A DNA stretch of 64,000 nucleotides, from contig JAPKBM010000004.1 of NCBI GenBank assembly GCA_026421205.1, forward strand, positions 1-64,000, written 5' to 3'. Under the pieces are notes generated by a model, which was not told where the DNA came from, ran no database searches, and saw nothing but the letters and a program-made list of their open reading frames with translations. The position numbers and the translations under genes were made by a program. The stretch comes from Planctomycetota bacterium. Its GTDB lineage: Bacteria; Planctomycetota; UBA1135. Shown one piece after another: positions 10,711 through 20,127 of the stretch (the stretch's first letter is position 1; each line of letters starts with the position of its first letter).

Positions 10711-11089
10711 CGACAGGAACAGCATCAAGAAACATCCATATAGCGGTGGAAATAGATGCCAGCGTTAGGAGAACGAATCCCGCAACCCAACGTTGATGTG
10801 TTAGACGACATAGTTCGTCACGGCGTAACCGCAACCCAGACCAAATGACCCCAGGCAGCGCGACCAAAGCGGTAAACGCACACCAAAGGTGAATTTCAAG
10901 GCGTAGTGAATTAAAGACGAAATCCTTCCCGATCATTTCCGCTTGCACAATGGCCAAAAAGAGAAATAAAACTGTCGAAATCACCATTCCATAATGTAGC
11001 TCTCGGTTCCCTCGCCGGCCTGACATCAGTGTCAAACCAAGAAAGAGAAGGACCAAAGCGAGGTTTGCCAAGAAGAGTTCGGTGCTCAT
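10697..11089 (-). CDS. Small four-TM membrane protein, DUF420-like
   Basis: 130 aa hydrophobic protein with conserved-looking His in RELHYGMV, LEIHLWCA, THQRW; 3' end overlaps glcF convergently. Confidence 0.5.
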   Translation of the reverse strand: MSTELFLANLALVLLFLGLTLMSGRRGNRELHYGMVISTVLFLFLAIVQAEMIGKDFVFNSLRLEIHLWCAFTALVALPGVIWSGLRLRRDELCRLTHQRWVAGFVLLTLASISTAIWMFLDAVPVVKAD

Positions 11090-11111
11090 GGGGGCACGAT
11101 ATCATCTCTTC

Positions 11112-14100
11112 ATGTTTGCCACTACAGTCGTCTTTATCCTCCCCTTTTTGGCCACGGTTCATCCACAAGATCCGCCTCATGAGGGCCCTTTTTTCCTCGA
11201 TAATATTCAACTTTGGCACGCCGACGGATCCACCACTGGCCCCCATGATCTCATCTTAAAGAACGGTCGTATTCAGGAACTTTCGCAATCCGGCGAGCAG
11301 TTGCAGCGCCCCCCCAAAGCTAAACTCGTTCAAGCACCAGAGGGAGAATCTTGGATTGCGTACCCAGGACTTTTCCATGGCAATATCCCATCCGAATTTT
11401 CCGAACCAGACCATCCCTATGGCGGGAATATAAGTGACCCCACCACCGGCCCCATTCCCACGATGGAATTAGGGAATTTCGCGCCACTTCGCGGATGGGA
11501 AACCGCATCGGACAAAATGGTGTGGGACCCTGAAGCGGCTAAATCCTGGCGACTGCAAGGATTTACGTCGGGGCAAATCATTCCTGCCCGTGGCTTGGCC
11601 CGTGGTTGGAGTTCCTGGGTTTCTTTGAATGGAAAGCCCTTAGGAGAAGCACTCCTAAAACGCCAAGGGCTCCCTGTTTTTTCTCTGCGATCTCATGGCT
11701 CAGGATACCCAGGAACTGCCATGGCAAGCCTGGCGACTTTGCGACAGGCCATGTTGGATGCAGATCAAGATTCTAGAATATCTAATCCGGCCTTGGCTTC
11801 TTTTCAATCCACGGCCCCGCGCGTTTTCTTGGCGAATACGGCACGGGAAATTCGAAATGTTCTTGATCTCCAAGCAGAGTTTTCCCCTCAATCCGAAACA
11901 CTTCTTCTTGGAGGAAAAGATGCGTGGAGGCTATCGGACCGGCTCTTGCGAGAACAAGTTGGTGTGCTTTTTGTTTTGGACCTTCCCGATGCACCAGAGG
12001 ACAAAGACGATGAGAAGGCTAATCCGGAATCGCGTTCTTGGTGGGAAACGCCTCAAAAATTGAATGATGAAAAGCGTCGACTTCACACAGAAAAAGTAGA
12101 AGCCTTCCTCAAGCTACAGGCGTCCGGCGTTCCTTGTGCTTTGATTCCCTCGGGCTCTGCAAAACAATTCCAGGAAGACTTAGAGCAGTTATTGAAAGCG
12201 GGCATTCACGAAGAAACACTTCATCGGGCGCTCCATCAAGACCTCTACGCTCTCCTTCAATCAGAGGCGCCCCATTGGGCCACAGGACAGCCGAGTGATT
12301 TCTTTCTCCACCGCAATGCTTGGACGCCGGGTAAACCGAACCTTGCTTGGGTTTTTGCACATCATCGCGGTTGGGAATTAGAGGAAGGAGAGGCCTCTTC
12401 GGAAACGAAAGTAGACGCTTCCCTAGAAGGAGACTGGCTTGTCTCTCTGAACACCCCGATGGGAGAGAATGAATTTGGTCTTGAAATCCGCGTCAAAGGA
12501 AACACGGTTTACCTTTTTGACTCTGAAGACCCGAAGGACCGCGAAGAAGCGGAAGAAGTGTCCATGGACGGAAATTCCATACGGTTTCAATTTCAACCCC
12601 CAGGAATGCCCATGGATTTCTCTGCCGACTTAATCCTAAAAGGTAACGAGGGAAAAGGAACCTTAGATTCCAAGTTCGGAGAAATGCCCTGCACTTTGGT
12701 CCGCCTCACGGATGTTCCTGCAACAGAAAATGAAGAAACGAAGGAGGAAGAATCGACTCTCCCCTCTGACCCCGAGACGCCCGACAACCAAGAAGACTCG
12801 GTGGCCATCGATCCACTTTCCGGTCACCCTGCTTGGCTCATCGAGGTTGAGGCCGACCGCATCCCGACCTTAAATCTTACCGGCGATGTTTTCTTTCGAG
12901 GCGCCACGTTGTACCCCATGACGGGCACAGCTCCTTTTCAGGGTGATCTTCTCATTCAAAATGGTGTGATTACCGAAGTGGGCTCTTCCTTGACCTGCCC
13001 ACCCGACATTCCCATCGTCACTGCAAAAGAGCTCCATATTACGCCTGCAATTTTGGATGCTCACTCTCACTTAGCACTTGCTGCAATTAACGAAGGGACT
13101 GTTTCCATCACCGCGGAGTGTCGCATCGGTGACATGATTCAGCCCCGTGATGTTGGTATTTGGCGTGCTGCCGCAGGAGGGACCGCCCTTGTCCAATCCT
13201 TACATGGATCTGCCAACCCCATTGGTGGGCAGGCCGCCGTTTGGGAGCTGGACTACTTCCAAGAGGATGCTTCCCATTTGCTCTATCCGGGCGCGAAGCA
13301 AGGCATTAAATTCGCTTTAGGGGAAAACGTGAAGCAATCCAATTGGGAAAGCTCATGGGGTAAGCGCTTTCCAAACTCGCGCGTTGGCGTCCAAGGTGTT
13401 TACCGACGTGCCTTTACTGCTGCACAGGAATATAAAAAAGAAAGGGTACAGCACGAAGAAGGCCTTGCTCCGCAATTCCGACGTGACGTTCGCCTTGAGG
13501 TGTTAGCGGATATTCTTGATGGAGAGATTCACATTCAATGCCACTCCTACCGGGCCGACGAACTCTTGATGTTTCTCGATATATGCAAAGAGTTCGGCAT
13601 TCCTCGTCCCACATTTCAACATGTTTTAGAGGGGTACAAAGTTGCGCCCGAATTGGCTGCCTATGGCGCAATGGCTTCAACTTTTTCCGACTGGTGGGCC
13701 TACAAGTTTGAAGTGCGAGACGCAATTCCCTGGAATGTCTCCATTATGGAACAGGCTGGGGTTACGGTCTCAATCAATTCTGATTCAGATGAAATGATTC
13801 GCCGCCTCAATACGGAAGCCGCAAAGGGAATGAGGTATGGAAACATGGATTGGGAAACGGCTTTGGCCACGGCTACACGAAATCCAGCCATTCAACTTCG
13901 CCTCGAAGATCATCTTGGCACGCTTGAACCAGGGAAAGATGGAACCTTGTCGATTTGGTCGGCACCTCCACTCACCAATCAAGCACAATGTAAAATGACT
14001 TTGGCACGGGGCCGGCTTCTTTATCAATGGAATGAAGCCGCTAGCAAAGCGTGGGAGGACTACTCCCTTGCAGTCACGACCTGGGCCAACGCGCACAGAG

Positions 14101-15371
14101 AAGATGTCGGCGTCACTCCTCAACGGCAAACGACTCTTCCCAATTCGTGGACCAAGAATGGACAGGGGCTAGCCTATTTTATTCATGATGCTGTAATCCA
14201 CCCTGTCTCCAGCGAGCCATACAAAGGTTCCGTCATCGTGGAAAATGGGCAAATACTCTTTGCGGGGAAATCTTATACGGGCCCACTGCCAGCCAATGTG
14301 AATCACGTTTACGCAAAGGGCCAACACCTTTACCCAGGATTCATCAATGCTGGAGATATGACCGGTTTAGTCGAAATTGCTGCCGTCCGAGCATCGCGGG
14401 ATGACATGGAAATTGGGGACTATCAGCCGGACCTTTCCTTTGCGACTGCAATTCACGCCGATTCTGCTCATCACCAAGTGACGCGACTCAATGGCATCAC
14501 GCACGTTCTTGTACGTGGAACCCGGGGAACAATCAGCGGGCAAGCAGCCCTTATTCAATTAGACGGCGTCACCACCGAAGACATGGTCGTTACCACAGAC
14601 TTAGGCTTAGTGCTTCGTTTCCCAAGGGCTAAAAAGCCCAAAGAAGGCAAGGAGCCCGAAGAACCAAAAGGGCTTGAAGAACTGAATCGCTGGTTTGACG
14701 AAGCCCTGGAATACGGAACACTGCAAGATCGCATGGCGGAACACCCCTTGCAATCTTGGAATAAAGACCTTCGTATGCAAGCTCTTGTGCCTTATGCAAG
14801 AGGTGAAAAGCCCATCTTGATCGAAGCGGACTCCCTTTGGAATCTCATGGCAGCTCGGACTTGGGTGAAAGAACGCCAACTTTCTGTCATTTGGCAGGGA
14901 GGCCGGGATGCCTGGAAAGTTGCGGGGATATTAGGCGCCGATGGCGCGAAGGTCGTTGTCGGCCAGGTCCATCAACTTCCTGGACAAAAGAATGACCCCT
15001 TTGATGCCCCCTACCGCAATGCTGGAATCTTGAAAGCTGCGGGTTGTCAAATTGCCTTCCGCACTAACGATCCTGAATTTGCGCGAAATCTCCCTTACCA
15101 AGCGGCAACCGCAGGAACATGGGGCTTGGGTCAAGAGGCAACTCTCCACGCACTCACGCTAGGAGCGGCCGAAGTCCTTGGAGTCGACGCATATACGGGT
15201 TCCATTGAGGCCGGGAAATCAGCGAACTTTTTCCTTTGCCATGGAGACCCTACAGGGTTCAAAGCGGATATCCAGCGTATGTGGATTGCCGGGAAAGAGG
15301 TGCCGTTGACATCCAAGCAAACTGCACTACGAGACCGTTATCTCAAGCGCCTCAAGACCCCAAGGAAGTAG
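11112..15371 (+). CDS. Large secreted amidohydrolase-family protein with three tandem amidohydrolase-like modules
   Basis: About 1419 aa, N-terminal signal-like sequence (MFATTVVFILPFLATVHPQ). Middle module has AILDAHSHLALAA (HxH), IQCHSY, FQHVLEGYK, NSDSDE; outer modules have the same beta-sandwich start pattern (LILKNGRIQEL; VIVENGQILFAGK) with degenerate metal sites. Confidence 0.8.
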   Translation: MFATTVVFILPFLATVHPQDPPHEGPFFLDNIQLWHADGSTTGPHDLILKNGRIQELSQSGEQLQRPPKAKLVQAPEGESWIAYPGLFHGNIPSEFSEPDHPYGGNISDPTTGPIPTMELGNFAPLRGWETASDKMVWDPEAAKSWRLQGFTSGQIIPARGLARGWSSWVSLNGKPLGEALLKRQGLPVFSLRSHGSGYPGTAMASLATLRQAMLDADQDSRISNPALASFQSTAPRVFLANTAREIRNVLDLQAEFSPQSETLLLGGKDAWRLSDRLLREQVGVLFVLDLPDAPEDKDDEKANPESRSWWETPQKLNDEKRRLHTEKVEAFLKLQASGVPCALIPSGSAKQFQEDLEQLLKAGIHEETLHRALHQDLYALLQSEAPHWATGQPSDFFLHRNAWTPGKPNLAWVFAHHRGWELEEGEASSETKVDASLEGDWLVSLNTPMGENEFGLEIRVKGNTVYLFDSEDPKDREEAEEVSMDGNSIRFQFQPPGMPMDFSADLILKGNEGKGTLDSKFGEMPCTLVRLTDVPATENEETKEEESTLPSDPETPDNQEDSVAIDPLSGHPAWLIEVEADRIPTLNLTGDVFFRGATLYPMTGTAPFQGDLLIQNGVITEVGSSLTCPPDIPIVTAKELHITPAILDAHSHLALAAINEGTVSITAECRIGDMIQPRDVGIWRAAAGGTALVQSLHGSANPIGGQAAVWELDYFQEDASHLLYPGAKQGIKFALGENVKQSNWESSWGKRFPNSRVGVQGVYRRAFTAAQEYKKERVQHEEGLAPQFRRDVRLEVLADILDGEIHIQCHSYRADELLMFLDICKEFGIPRPTFQHVLEGYKVAPELAAYGAMASTFSDWWAYKFEVRDAIPWNVSIMEQAGVTVSINSDSDEMIRRLNTEAAKGMRYGNMDWETALATATRNPAIQLRLEDHLGTLEPGKDGTLSIWSAPPLTNQAQCKMTLARGRLLYQWNEAASKAWEDYSLAVTTWANAHREDVGVTPQRQTTLPNSWTKNGQGLAYFIHDAVIHPVSSEPYKGSVIVENGQILFAGKSYTGPLPANVNHVYAKGQHLYPGFINAGDMTGLVEIAAVRASRDDMEIGDYQPDLSFATAIHADSAHHQVTRLNGITHVLVRGTRGTISGQAALIQLDGVTTEDMVVTTDLGLVLRFPRAKKPKEGKEPEEPKGLEELNRWFDEALEYGTLQDRMAEHPLQSWNKDLRMQALVPYARGEKPILIEADSLWNLMAARTWVKERQLSVIWQGGRDAWKVAGILGADGAKVVVGQVHQLPGQKNDPFDAPYRNAGILKAAGCQIAFRTNDPEFARNLPYQAATAGTWGLGQEATLHALTLGAAEVLGVDAYTGSIEAGKSANFFLCHGDPTGFKADIQRMWIAGKEVPLTSKQTALRDRYLKRLKTPRK

Positions 15372-15384
15372 TAAAATAGGCACG

Positions 15385-16716
15385 GTGACACCCGTAACCG
15401 AAACCTCTGTGCATACATTCTCTCCTGACTTTGGCGAAGAGGCCGCAAGCCGTGGTCTGAGCCAGATGGCTTCGAGCATGCAAGCATCCACAATCTTGAC
15501 AATTGCAGGCGACATCCGTGCATTGCAAGCAGAAGGGATACCTGTAGCCAACATGACCGTAGGGGATTTCCTTCCGGCACAGTTCCCCATTCCCGCGGAT
15601 CTCGCCAAGGGTGTTCAAGTTGCCATCCAAGAGGGAAATACAAACTATCCACCGGCACCAGGCCTGCAGGAACTTCGTGCCGCCGTGCAGCAACATGTCC
15701 GGCGTACGCAAGGTTTGGATTATCCCATCGAAGCGTTCACGATTGTCGGTGGAGGTCGGCCTAGTCTGTATGCCACCTATCGTCTCCTTGTAGACCCCGG
15801 AGATTGCGTACTTTTTCCAGTTCCATCCTGGAATAATCATAATTACCGTGATGCTTGCCAGGTACGAGTGAAGGGCATTCAATGTTCGCCAGAAAACGCG
15901 TTTCAACCTACCGCCGACCTCATCCGCCCCCATGTTCAAGATGCTCGACTTTTGGTCTTGAATACTCCACAGAATCCTTCCGGTGGCGTCATGCCAAAAG
16001 AGGAAGTAGAAGCCTTCGGCCATCTTTTAGTGGAAGAAAATGAACGGAGAAAGACTACTGGAGAGAAAACGTTCTATCTACTCTTTGACCAGATTTACCG
16101 TTCCCTTGTTTTCGAGGGCTACCAACACTATTCCCCCGTTGAACTCGTTCCTGAATGCGCCCCCTACGTGATTCACTCCGACGGAATTTCGAAAGGTCTC
16201 TGTGCAACGGGTCTTCGATGTGGTTGGGTGTTTGGGCCACCGGCCATCACCAGGAAAATGACCGCATTCCTCACCCATATCGGCGCATGGTCTCCCAAGC
16301 CCGTACAAGTAGCCGTTGCAAAATGGCTTGAGAACGAAAAGGGGTGTCAAGCATGGGACACTGAAATGATTGATCGGGTTCAAACACGTCTCGACGCGCT
16401 TTACCATGGAATGGAAGAGTTGAGATCAGAGGGGCTCCCCCTGCACTTTATTGCACCGCAAGGCGCCGTTTACATGTCCGTTCAGTTTCGACTTGAAGGA
16501 AAAGTGACGCCCGACGGAACGCGTCTCACGGACAATGAATCCATTCGCGCCTTCCTTCTTCAACATGCTGCATTTGCAGTCGTTCCCTTCCGAGCTTTTG
16601 GCGTTGAGCCTGAAGATGAAGATGGCTGGTGTCGAGTCAGTGTTGGTGCCGTCAGCGCAAAAGAGATTGAAGAGGCTATCCCACGTTTGCGTCAAGCCTT
16701 GCAGAGTCTGAAATAA
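15385..16716 (+). CDS. Pyridoxal-phosphate aminotransferase, class I/II (AspC-like)
   Basis: VGGGRPSLYATYRLLVDPGD, LNTPQNPSGGVM, LLFDQIYRSLVFEG, SDGISKGLCATGLRCGWVFGP (PLP Lys). GTG start. Confidence 0.85.
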   Translation: MTPVTETSVHTFSPDFGEEAASRGLSQMASSMQASTILTIAGDIRALQAEGIPVANMTVGDFLPAQFPIPADLAKGVQVAIQEGNTNYPPAPGLQELRAAVQQHVRRTQGLDYPIEAFTIVGGGRPSLYATYRLLVDPGDCVLFPVPSWNNHNYRDACQVRVKGIQCSPENAFQPTADLIRPHVQDARLLVLNTPQNPSGGVMPKEEVEAFGHLLVEENERRKTTGEKTFYLLFDQIYRSLVFEGYQHYSPVELVPECAPYVIHSDGISKGLCATGLRCGWVFGPPAITRKMTAFLTHIGAWSPKPVQVAVAKWLENEKGCQAWDTEMIDRVQTRLDALYHGMEELRSEGLPLHFIAPQGAVYMSVQFRLEGKVTPDGTRLTDNESIRAFLLQHAAFAVVPFRAFGVEPEDEDGWCRVSVGAVSAKEIEEAIPRLRQALQSLK

Positions 16717-16722
16717 GTCCGC

Positions 16723-17862
16723 TTAACGGCGCTTCAAAGTGAACTCCACGGATGCGACCTGCTTGCCATTCAGGAAAAACCGGGCCACACAATCGCCATC
16801 AATCAAAGGAGTTGCTGCAGAATCAAAGAGCCTTTCCTTGATCCGGAACACGGTCTTCGCATTCTTCGGAATTTGAATTTTTCCGCCGTGATAACGTTTC
16901 TTCCGTGGCCGGCTTAGACTTTTTCCCGGTGTTTCTATTTCATAGACCAAGGCCATGAGCGCCTTTCCGCCGGGAGTTTTCAATGCCAGCGCGAATTCAA
17001 GGGCCCGATTGGGCCGGGCCACCTTTCCAGATTCTAAAGTCACCGTGGCATCTACCTCCGCGTTTCCCATCCCTAAAGCGAGAAAAGCACGTGGATCCCC
17101 AGATTTCACTCGTGTGCGTAACCCTTTGGCAATCATTCGATCCAAAAAAGGACCGCCCTCCTCTTCCTGCCACCGCGCGATCACTTCGTAGACCAACTCA
17201 GGATTTTTTTTTGAGATGTCATTCAGGCAATTTCCGACGGCGTTCGCCACATACCGGTTGTCATCAAAACGAAGTGCGTCTAGAAGAGGGAGTAAATAAG
17301 CAGGCGATTCAACCGCCCAACGTAAGTGTTTAACCCAGACCCCTTGAGGGCGAACAGCCTCCACTGCAGTTCTTCGTACCCAAGGATGCTCATCCTGTGC
17401 CCAGTCAAGTAACTCATCAAAAATCTTAGGCCCTAATATTTCTGCCTGTGGTCGAACTCCAAAAGCCTGCACAGCCTCAGAAACTTCCATCGCAGAATCT
17501 CCGGCCAAGGGACGAAGATGCTCAAGAATGAGAGAAGTTTGCCCATGAAGAATACGGACCAGAATGCCAGGAACAAAAAATCTTAGTCGTGCTTCGGGAG
17601 ATTTTGACATCCGCAATGCACAGTCCAACCCATCCACGGCCTCGGAGACCCGTTGTGTCAAAAAATCGTGGGCCAAAGACCACTGCCCCACAATGGTGGC
17701 ATCAAAAAAACCAGCTCCCTCTAAATCTCTCGCTAAGCCCAAAGCACGGGGAACCTCGGCTGCCACACAAGCCGCCTCAATCAACGGCAACGCGGAGGAG
17801 TCCTTTGTTTCTCGTGCAAGGCCCGCGCCCTTCTTCCCCCGCCGCCGCAGCTTCCCTGGCAT
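16723..17862 (-). CDS. DNA alkylation repeat protein, AlkC-like, with C-terminal Ig-like domain
   Basis: HEAT-like repeats DEHPWVRRTAVEAVRPQGVW and LRFDDNRYVANAVGNCLNDISKKNPELV typical of AlkC/AlkD; C-terminal beta region KKRYHGGKIQIPKNAKTVFRIKERLFDSAATPLIDGDCVARFFLNGKQVASVEFTL. Confidence 0.75.
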   Translation of the reverse strand: MPGKLRRRGKKGAGLARETKDSSALPLIEAACVAAEVPRALGLARDLEGAGFFDATIVGQWSLAHDFLTQRVSEAVDGLDCALRMSKSPEARLRFFVPGILVRILHGQTSLILEHLRPLAGDSAMEVSEAVQAFGVRPQAEILGPKIFDELLDWAQDEHPWVRRTAVEAVRPQGVWVKHLRWAVESPAYLLPLLDALRFDDNRYVANAVGNCLNDISKKNPELVYEVIARWQEEEGGPFLDRMIAKGLRTRVKSGDPRAFLALGMGNAEVDATVTLESGKVARPNRALEFALALKTPGGKALMALVYEIETPGKSLSRPRKKRYHGGKIQIPKNAKTVFRIKERLFDSAATPLIDGDCVARFFLNGKQVASVEFTLKRR

Positions 17863-17868
17863 ATCTTC

Positions 17869-18825
17869 TTAACCTTGGGACTGGGCAGAAATCAGGGTGT
17901 CTATGACAGATTGAATGCCAAAGCGCACCGCCTCGGAATAATAGGGGGCCTGGATTCCTGACGGTCGTACCAAAATTCGTCCATCATTTTTCTCAAGAAT
18001 ACGCAAAAGAAATCGTTGAGAAAAGGATTCGTCGGAGGAGACCACATCCAAAAGCCAACCATCATCTGCTTTAAAGAGATCTTTAACCTGAAAAACAGAC
18101 TCTTGTTCTCGAAAGGTCGTCTGAAGCAAAGGACGGAGGTCGGCCTCGGTGGGTAAAAAGCTAAGATGTTTTGTTTCCATGGGTTCTTGAATGAGAAATC
18201 GGTGAGCAGGAACGTTCTCCTGAAGAGTGGCCACGACCCGAAAAATACTTCGACCTTCTTCAAGCCATTTCTCTTCATAACGTGTCTTGTATGGGCGAGG
18301 TGGATTAACTTCAAGTGGGTCTACCGCGAAGGAAGGGTGGGCGGACAAAATCTTTTCTGTTTCTTGGGCGTAACCTTTTTGATCGGTAACAAGCTCAAAG
18401 CACCCATTCAGTTTCAGAACATGAGCGAGAGACGTCGCAAAACGAGGACTATACACTCGATGCTTTGCATGTTTTTCTTTGGGCCACGGCATGGGGAATT
18501 GCATCAACACTTTTTCCACGGAAGCCGGGGCGAACAATTCTCGGAGTAAATATCGTGCATCTCCGCAAATCACTCGTGCGTGCGGTACTTCTGCACGCCA
18601 TAAACGCGCGGTAGAACGTAAAATACAATCCTTCGGCAACTCAAATCCAACGTAATTTACTGCGGGGTTTTTCTGTGCACACCACACCAAGGCGCCCCCA
18701 TTGCCAAAGCCAATTTCCACACGAATCGGCGCTTTCCGACCGAAAACTTGCTCCCAATCCACGGGGATTCCCAACGATGCTGGTTGGAGTTCGTACTGTT
18801 GCAGGATGGGCGGTTTCACTTTCAC
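17869..18825 (-). CDS. trmB: tRNA (guanine-N7-)-methyltransferase TrmB with C-terminal extension
   Basis: VEIGFGNGGALVWCAQKNPAVNYVGFEL SAM motif, QFPMPWPKEKHAKHRVYSPRF, TRYEEKWLEEGR; about 100 aa beyond the canonical core. Confidence 0.88.
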   Translation of the reverse strand: MKVKPPILQQYELQPASLGIPVDWEQVFGRKAPIRVEIGFGNGGALVWCAQKNPAVNYVGFELPKDCILRSTARLWRAEVPHARVICGDARYLLRELFAPASVEKVLMQFPMPWPKEKHAKHRVYSPRFATSLAHVLKLNGCFELVTDQKGYAQETEKILSAHPSFAVDPLEVNPPRPYKTRYEEKWLEEGRSIFRVVATLQENVPAHRFLIQEPMETKHLSFLPTEADLRPLLQTTFREQESVFQVKDLFKADDGWLLDVVSSDESFSQRFLLRILEKNDGRILVRPSGIQAPYYSEAVRFGIQSVIDTLISAQSQG

Positions 18826-18876
18826 GGCCCAATTATCTCATTTCTAAGGTGAAATCCATAGGTCATGTTGCCCTGA

Positions 18877-19136
18877 CTTGCTGTCGTCTTCGGCATTGCC
18901 ACCGACGATGGTGTCGTCATGGCCACCTACCTCAACAGACCGTCCGGCGAAAGCAACCCAAAGACCGTCAAGGAGCACTAGAAGCCGCGAAACGCTGGGT
19001 CAGAGCGAGTCCTCGTGACAACGGCAACCATCTTATTAGCGCTCCTATCGATCCTGACCTCAGCAGGAAGAGGTTCCGACATCATTCTCATTGCTCCCTT
19101 GAGCATGTCCCTCGTCCCCGTTCTATGGTCCTTCCA
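18877..19136 (+). pseudogene. Degraded remnant of a CusA/CzcA-type heavy-metal RND efflux transporter (C-terminal TM region)
   Basis: Plus-strand frame from 18877 reads LAVVFGIATDDGVVMATYLNRPSGESNPKTVKEH*KPRNAGSERVLVTTATILLALLSILTSAGRGSDIILIAPLSMSLVPVLWS. GIATDDGVVMATYL and VTTAT.LALL.ILTS.GRGSDI are hallmarks of this family; in-frame TAG at 18979-18981; TGA just upstream of 18877; no start. Confidence 0.8.
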
Positions 19137-20127
19137 GGCCCCACGGGTGCGGCCCAAGCGCTTCTAGAATTCTTTCCACAACTTGAACTGCTGCAAAGCC
19201 AGCCTCTCCAGAAACAAGGTGAGGTTGGCCGCTTCGGACGGCATTGGCAAAAGCGCGAAGTTCCGCAACAAGAGGTTCTTCGTCGGGAAAATCTAACTCT
19301 TCAATATGAAGAAGATCTTGAAAGCCTGCCTGCGGGTTTTCCGACGCAGCAATTCTTTTTACCGCCTCCGGGGTAAAGTCCACCGATTTTTTCACCAAGA
19401 GCGCGTAATGCGCTGCACTGTCCACTGTGACATAACAATCCGGACCAAAAACACGGAAGCGGCGCATGGGCTTCAAACTAAGGCGGGAAGCCGTCAAATT
19501 TGCTACCGCGCCATTGGAAAAACGCAATCTTGCACTCACCACATCCTCACTGGGTGACAAGGTTGCTCCTCCAATGGAGTCTACAGAAACAACTTCCTCA
19601 TCAATCCATGCCAAGCACAAGTCCACGTCGTGAATCATTAAATCCAAAGCAACGCCAACATCCGTTCCTCGGAAAGAATAAGGAGCCAAACGGTGAGCCT
19701 CAATAAAACGGGGCTCGATATCTAATTCCATCGCTCGGCGCACCGCAGGGTTAAAGCGTTCAACATGACCGACACCAACCATAGCCCCACCCTTTTCGGC
19801 ATCGTGCAAAATCTGGCGACAAGTCTCCGTATCCGCAGCCAAGGGCTTTTCAATCAAACAAGCCTTCCCCTGAGAAAGGAAAGGCAGCGCGGCTTCTCGA
19901 TGAGAAATGGTGGGAACGGCAATCACCGCGAAGTCCACTTCGTGTACCAAAGAATCCGAGGAGGGAAACCAAGGCACACCATATTTCACGGCAATCTCTT
20001 GGCCACGGTCTTTACAAGCATCTACCACACCGACCAACTCAACGTCCGGCAACTCAGAAAGAATCCGTGCATGATGCTGACCAAGATGGCCGACCCCAAC
20101 GACCGCTGCACGCAGCACCGAAGCCAT
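19123..20127 (-). CDS. Gfo/Idh/MocA-family oxidoreductase (possible UDP-GlcNAc 3-dehydrogenase, GnnA-like)
   Basis: RAAVVGVGHLGQHHARI Rossmann, CLIEKPLA, GVGHVERFNPAV, DLMIHDVDLCLAW; adjacent to lpxA. Confidence 0.82.
   Translation of the reverse strand: MASVLRAAVVGVGHLGQHHARILSELPDVELVGVVDACKDRGQEIAVKYGVPWFPSSDSLVHEVDFAVIAVPTISHREAALPFLSQGKACLIEKPLAADTETCRQILHDAEKGGAMVGVGHVERFNPAVRRAMELDIEPRFIEAHRLAPYSFRGTDVGVALDLMIHDVDLCLAWIDEEVVSVDSIGGATLSPSEDVVSARLRFSNGAVANLTASRLSLKPMRRFRVFGPDCYVTVDSAAHYALLVKKSVDFTPEAVKRIAASENPQAGFQDLLHIEELDFPDEEPLVAELRAFANAVRSGQPHLVSGEAGFAAVQVVERILEALGPHPWGLEGP

Noticed and set aside
15352-16023. 223-aa minus-strand ORF antisense to the aminotransferase
   Set aside because: Overlapped completely by a clear PLP-enzyme frame; no recognisable family.
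18675-19376. 233-aa plus-strand ORF spanning trmB start, the gap and the Gfo/Idh 3' end
   Set aside because: Overlaps two confident genes on the other strand and reads as low-quality His/Arg/Pro-rich sequence; the RND similarity in the gap lies in a different plus-strand frame.
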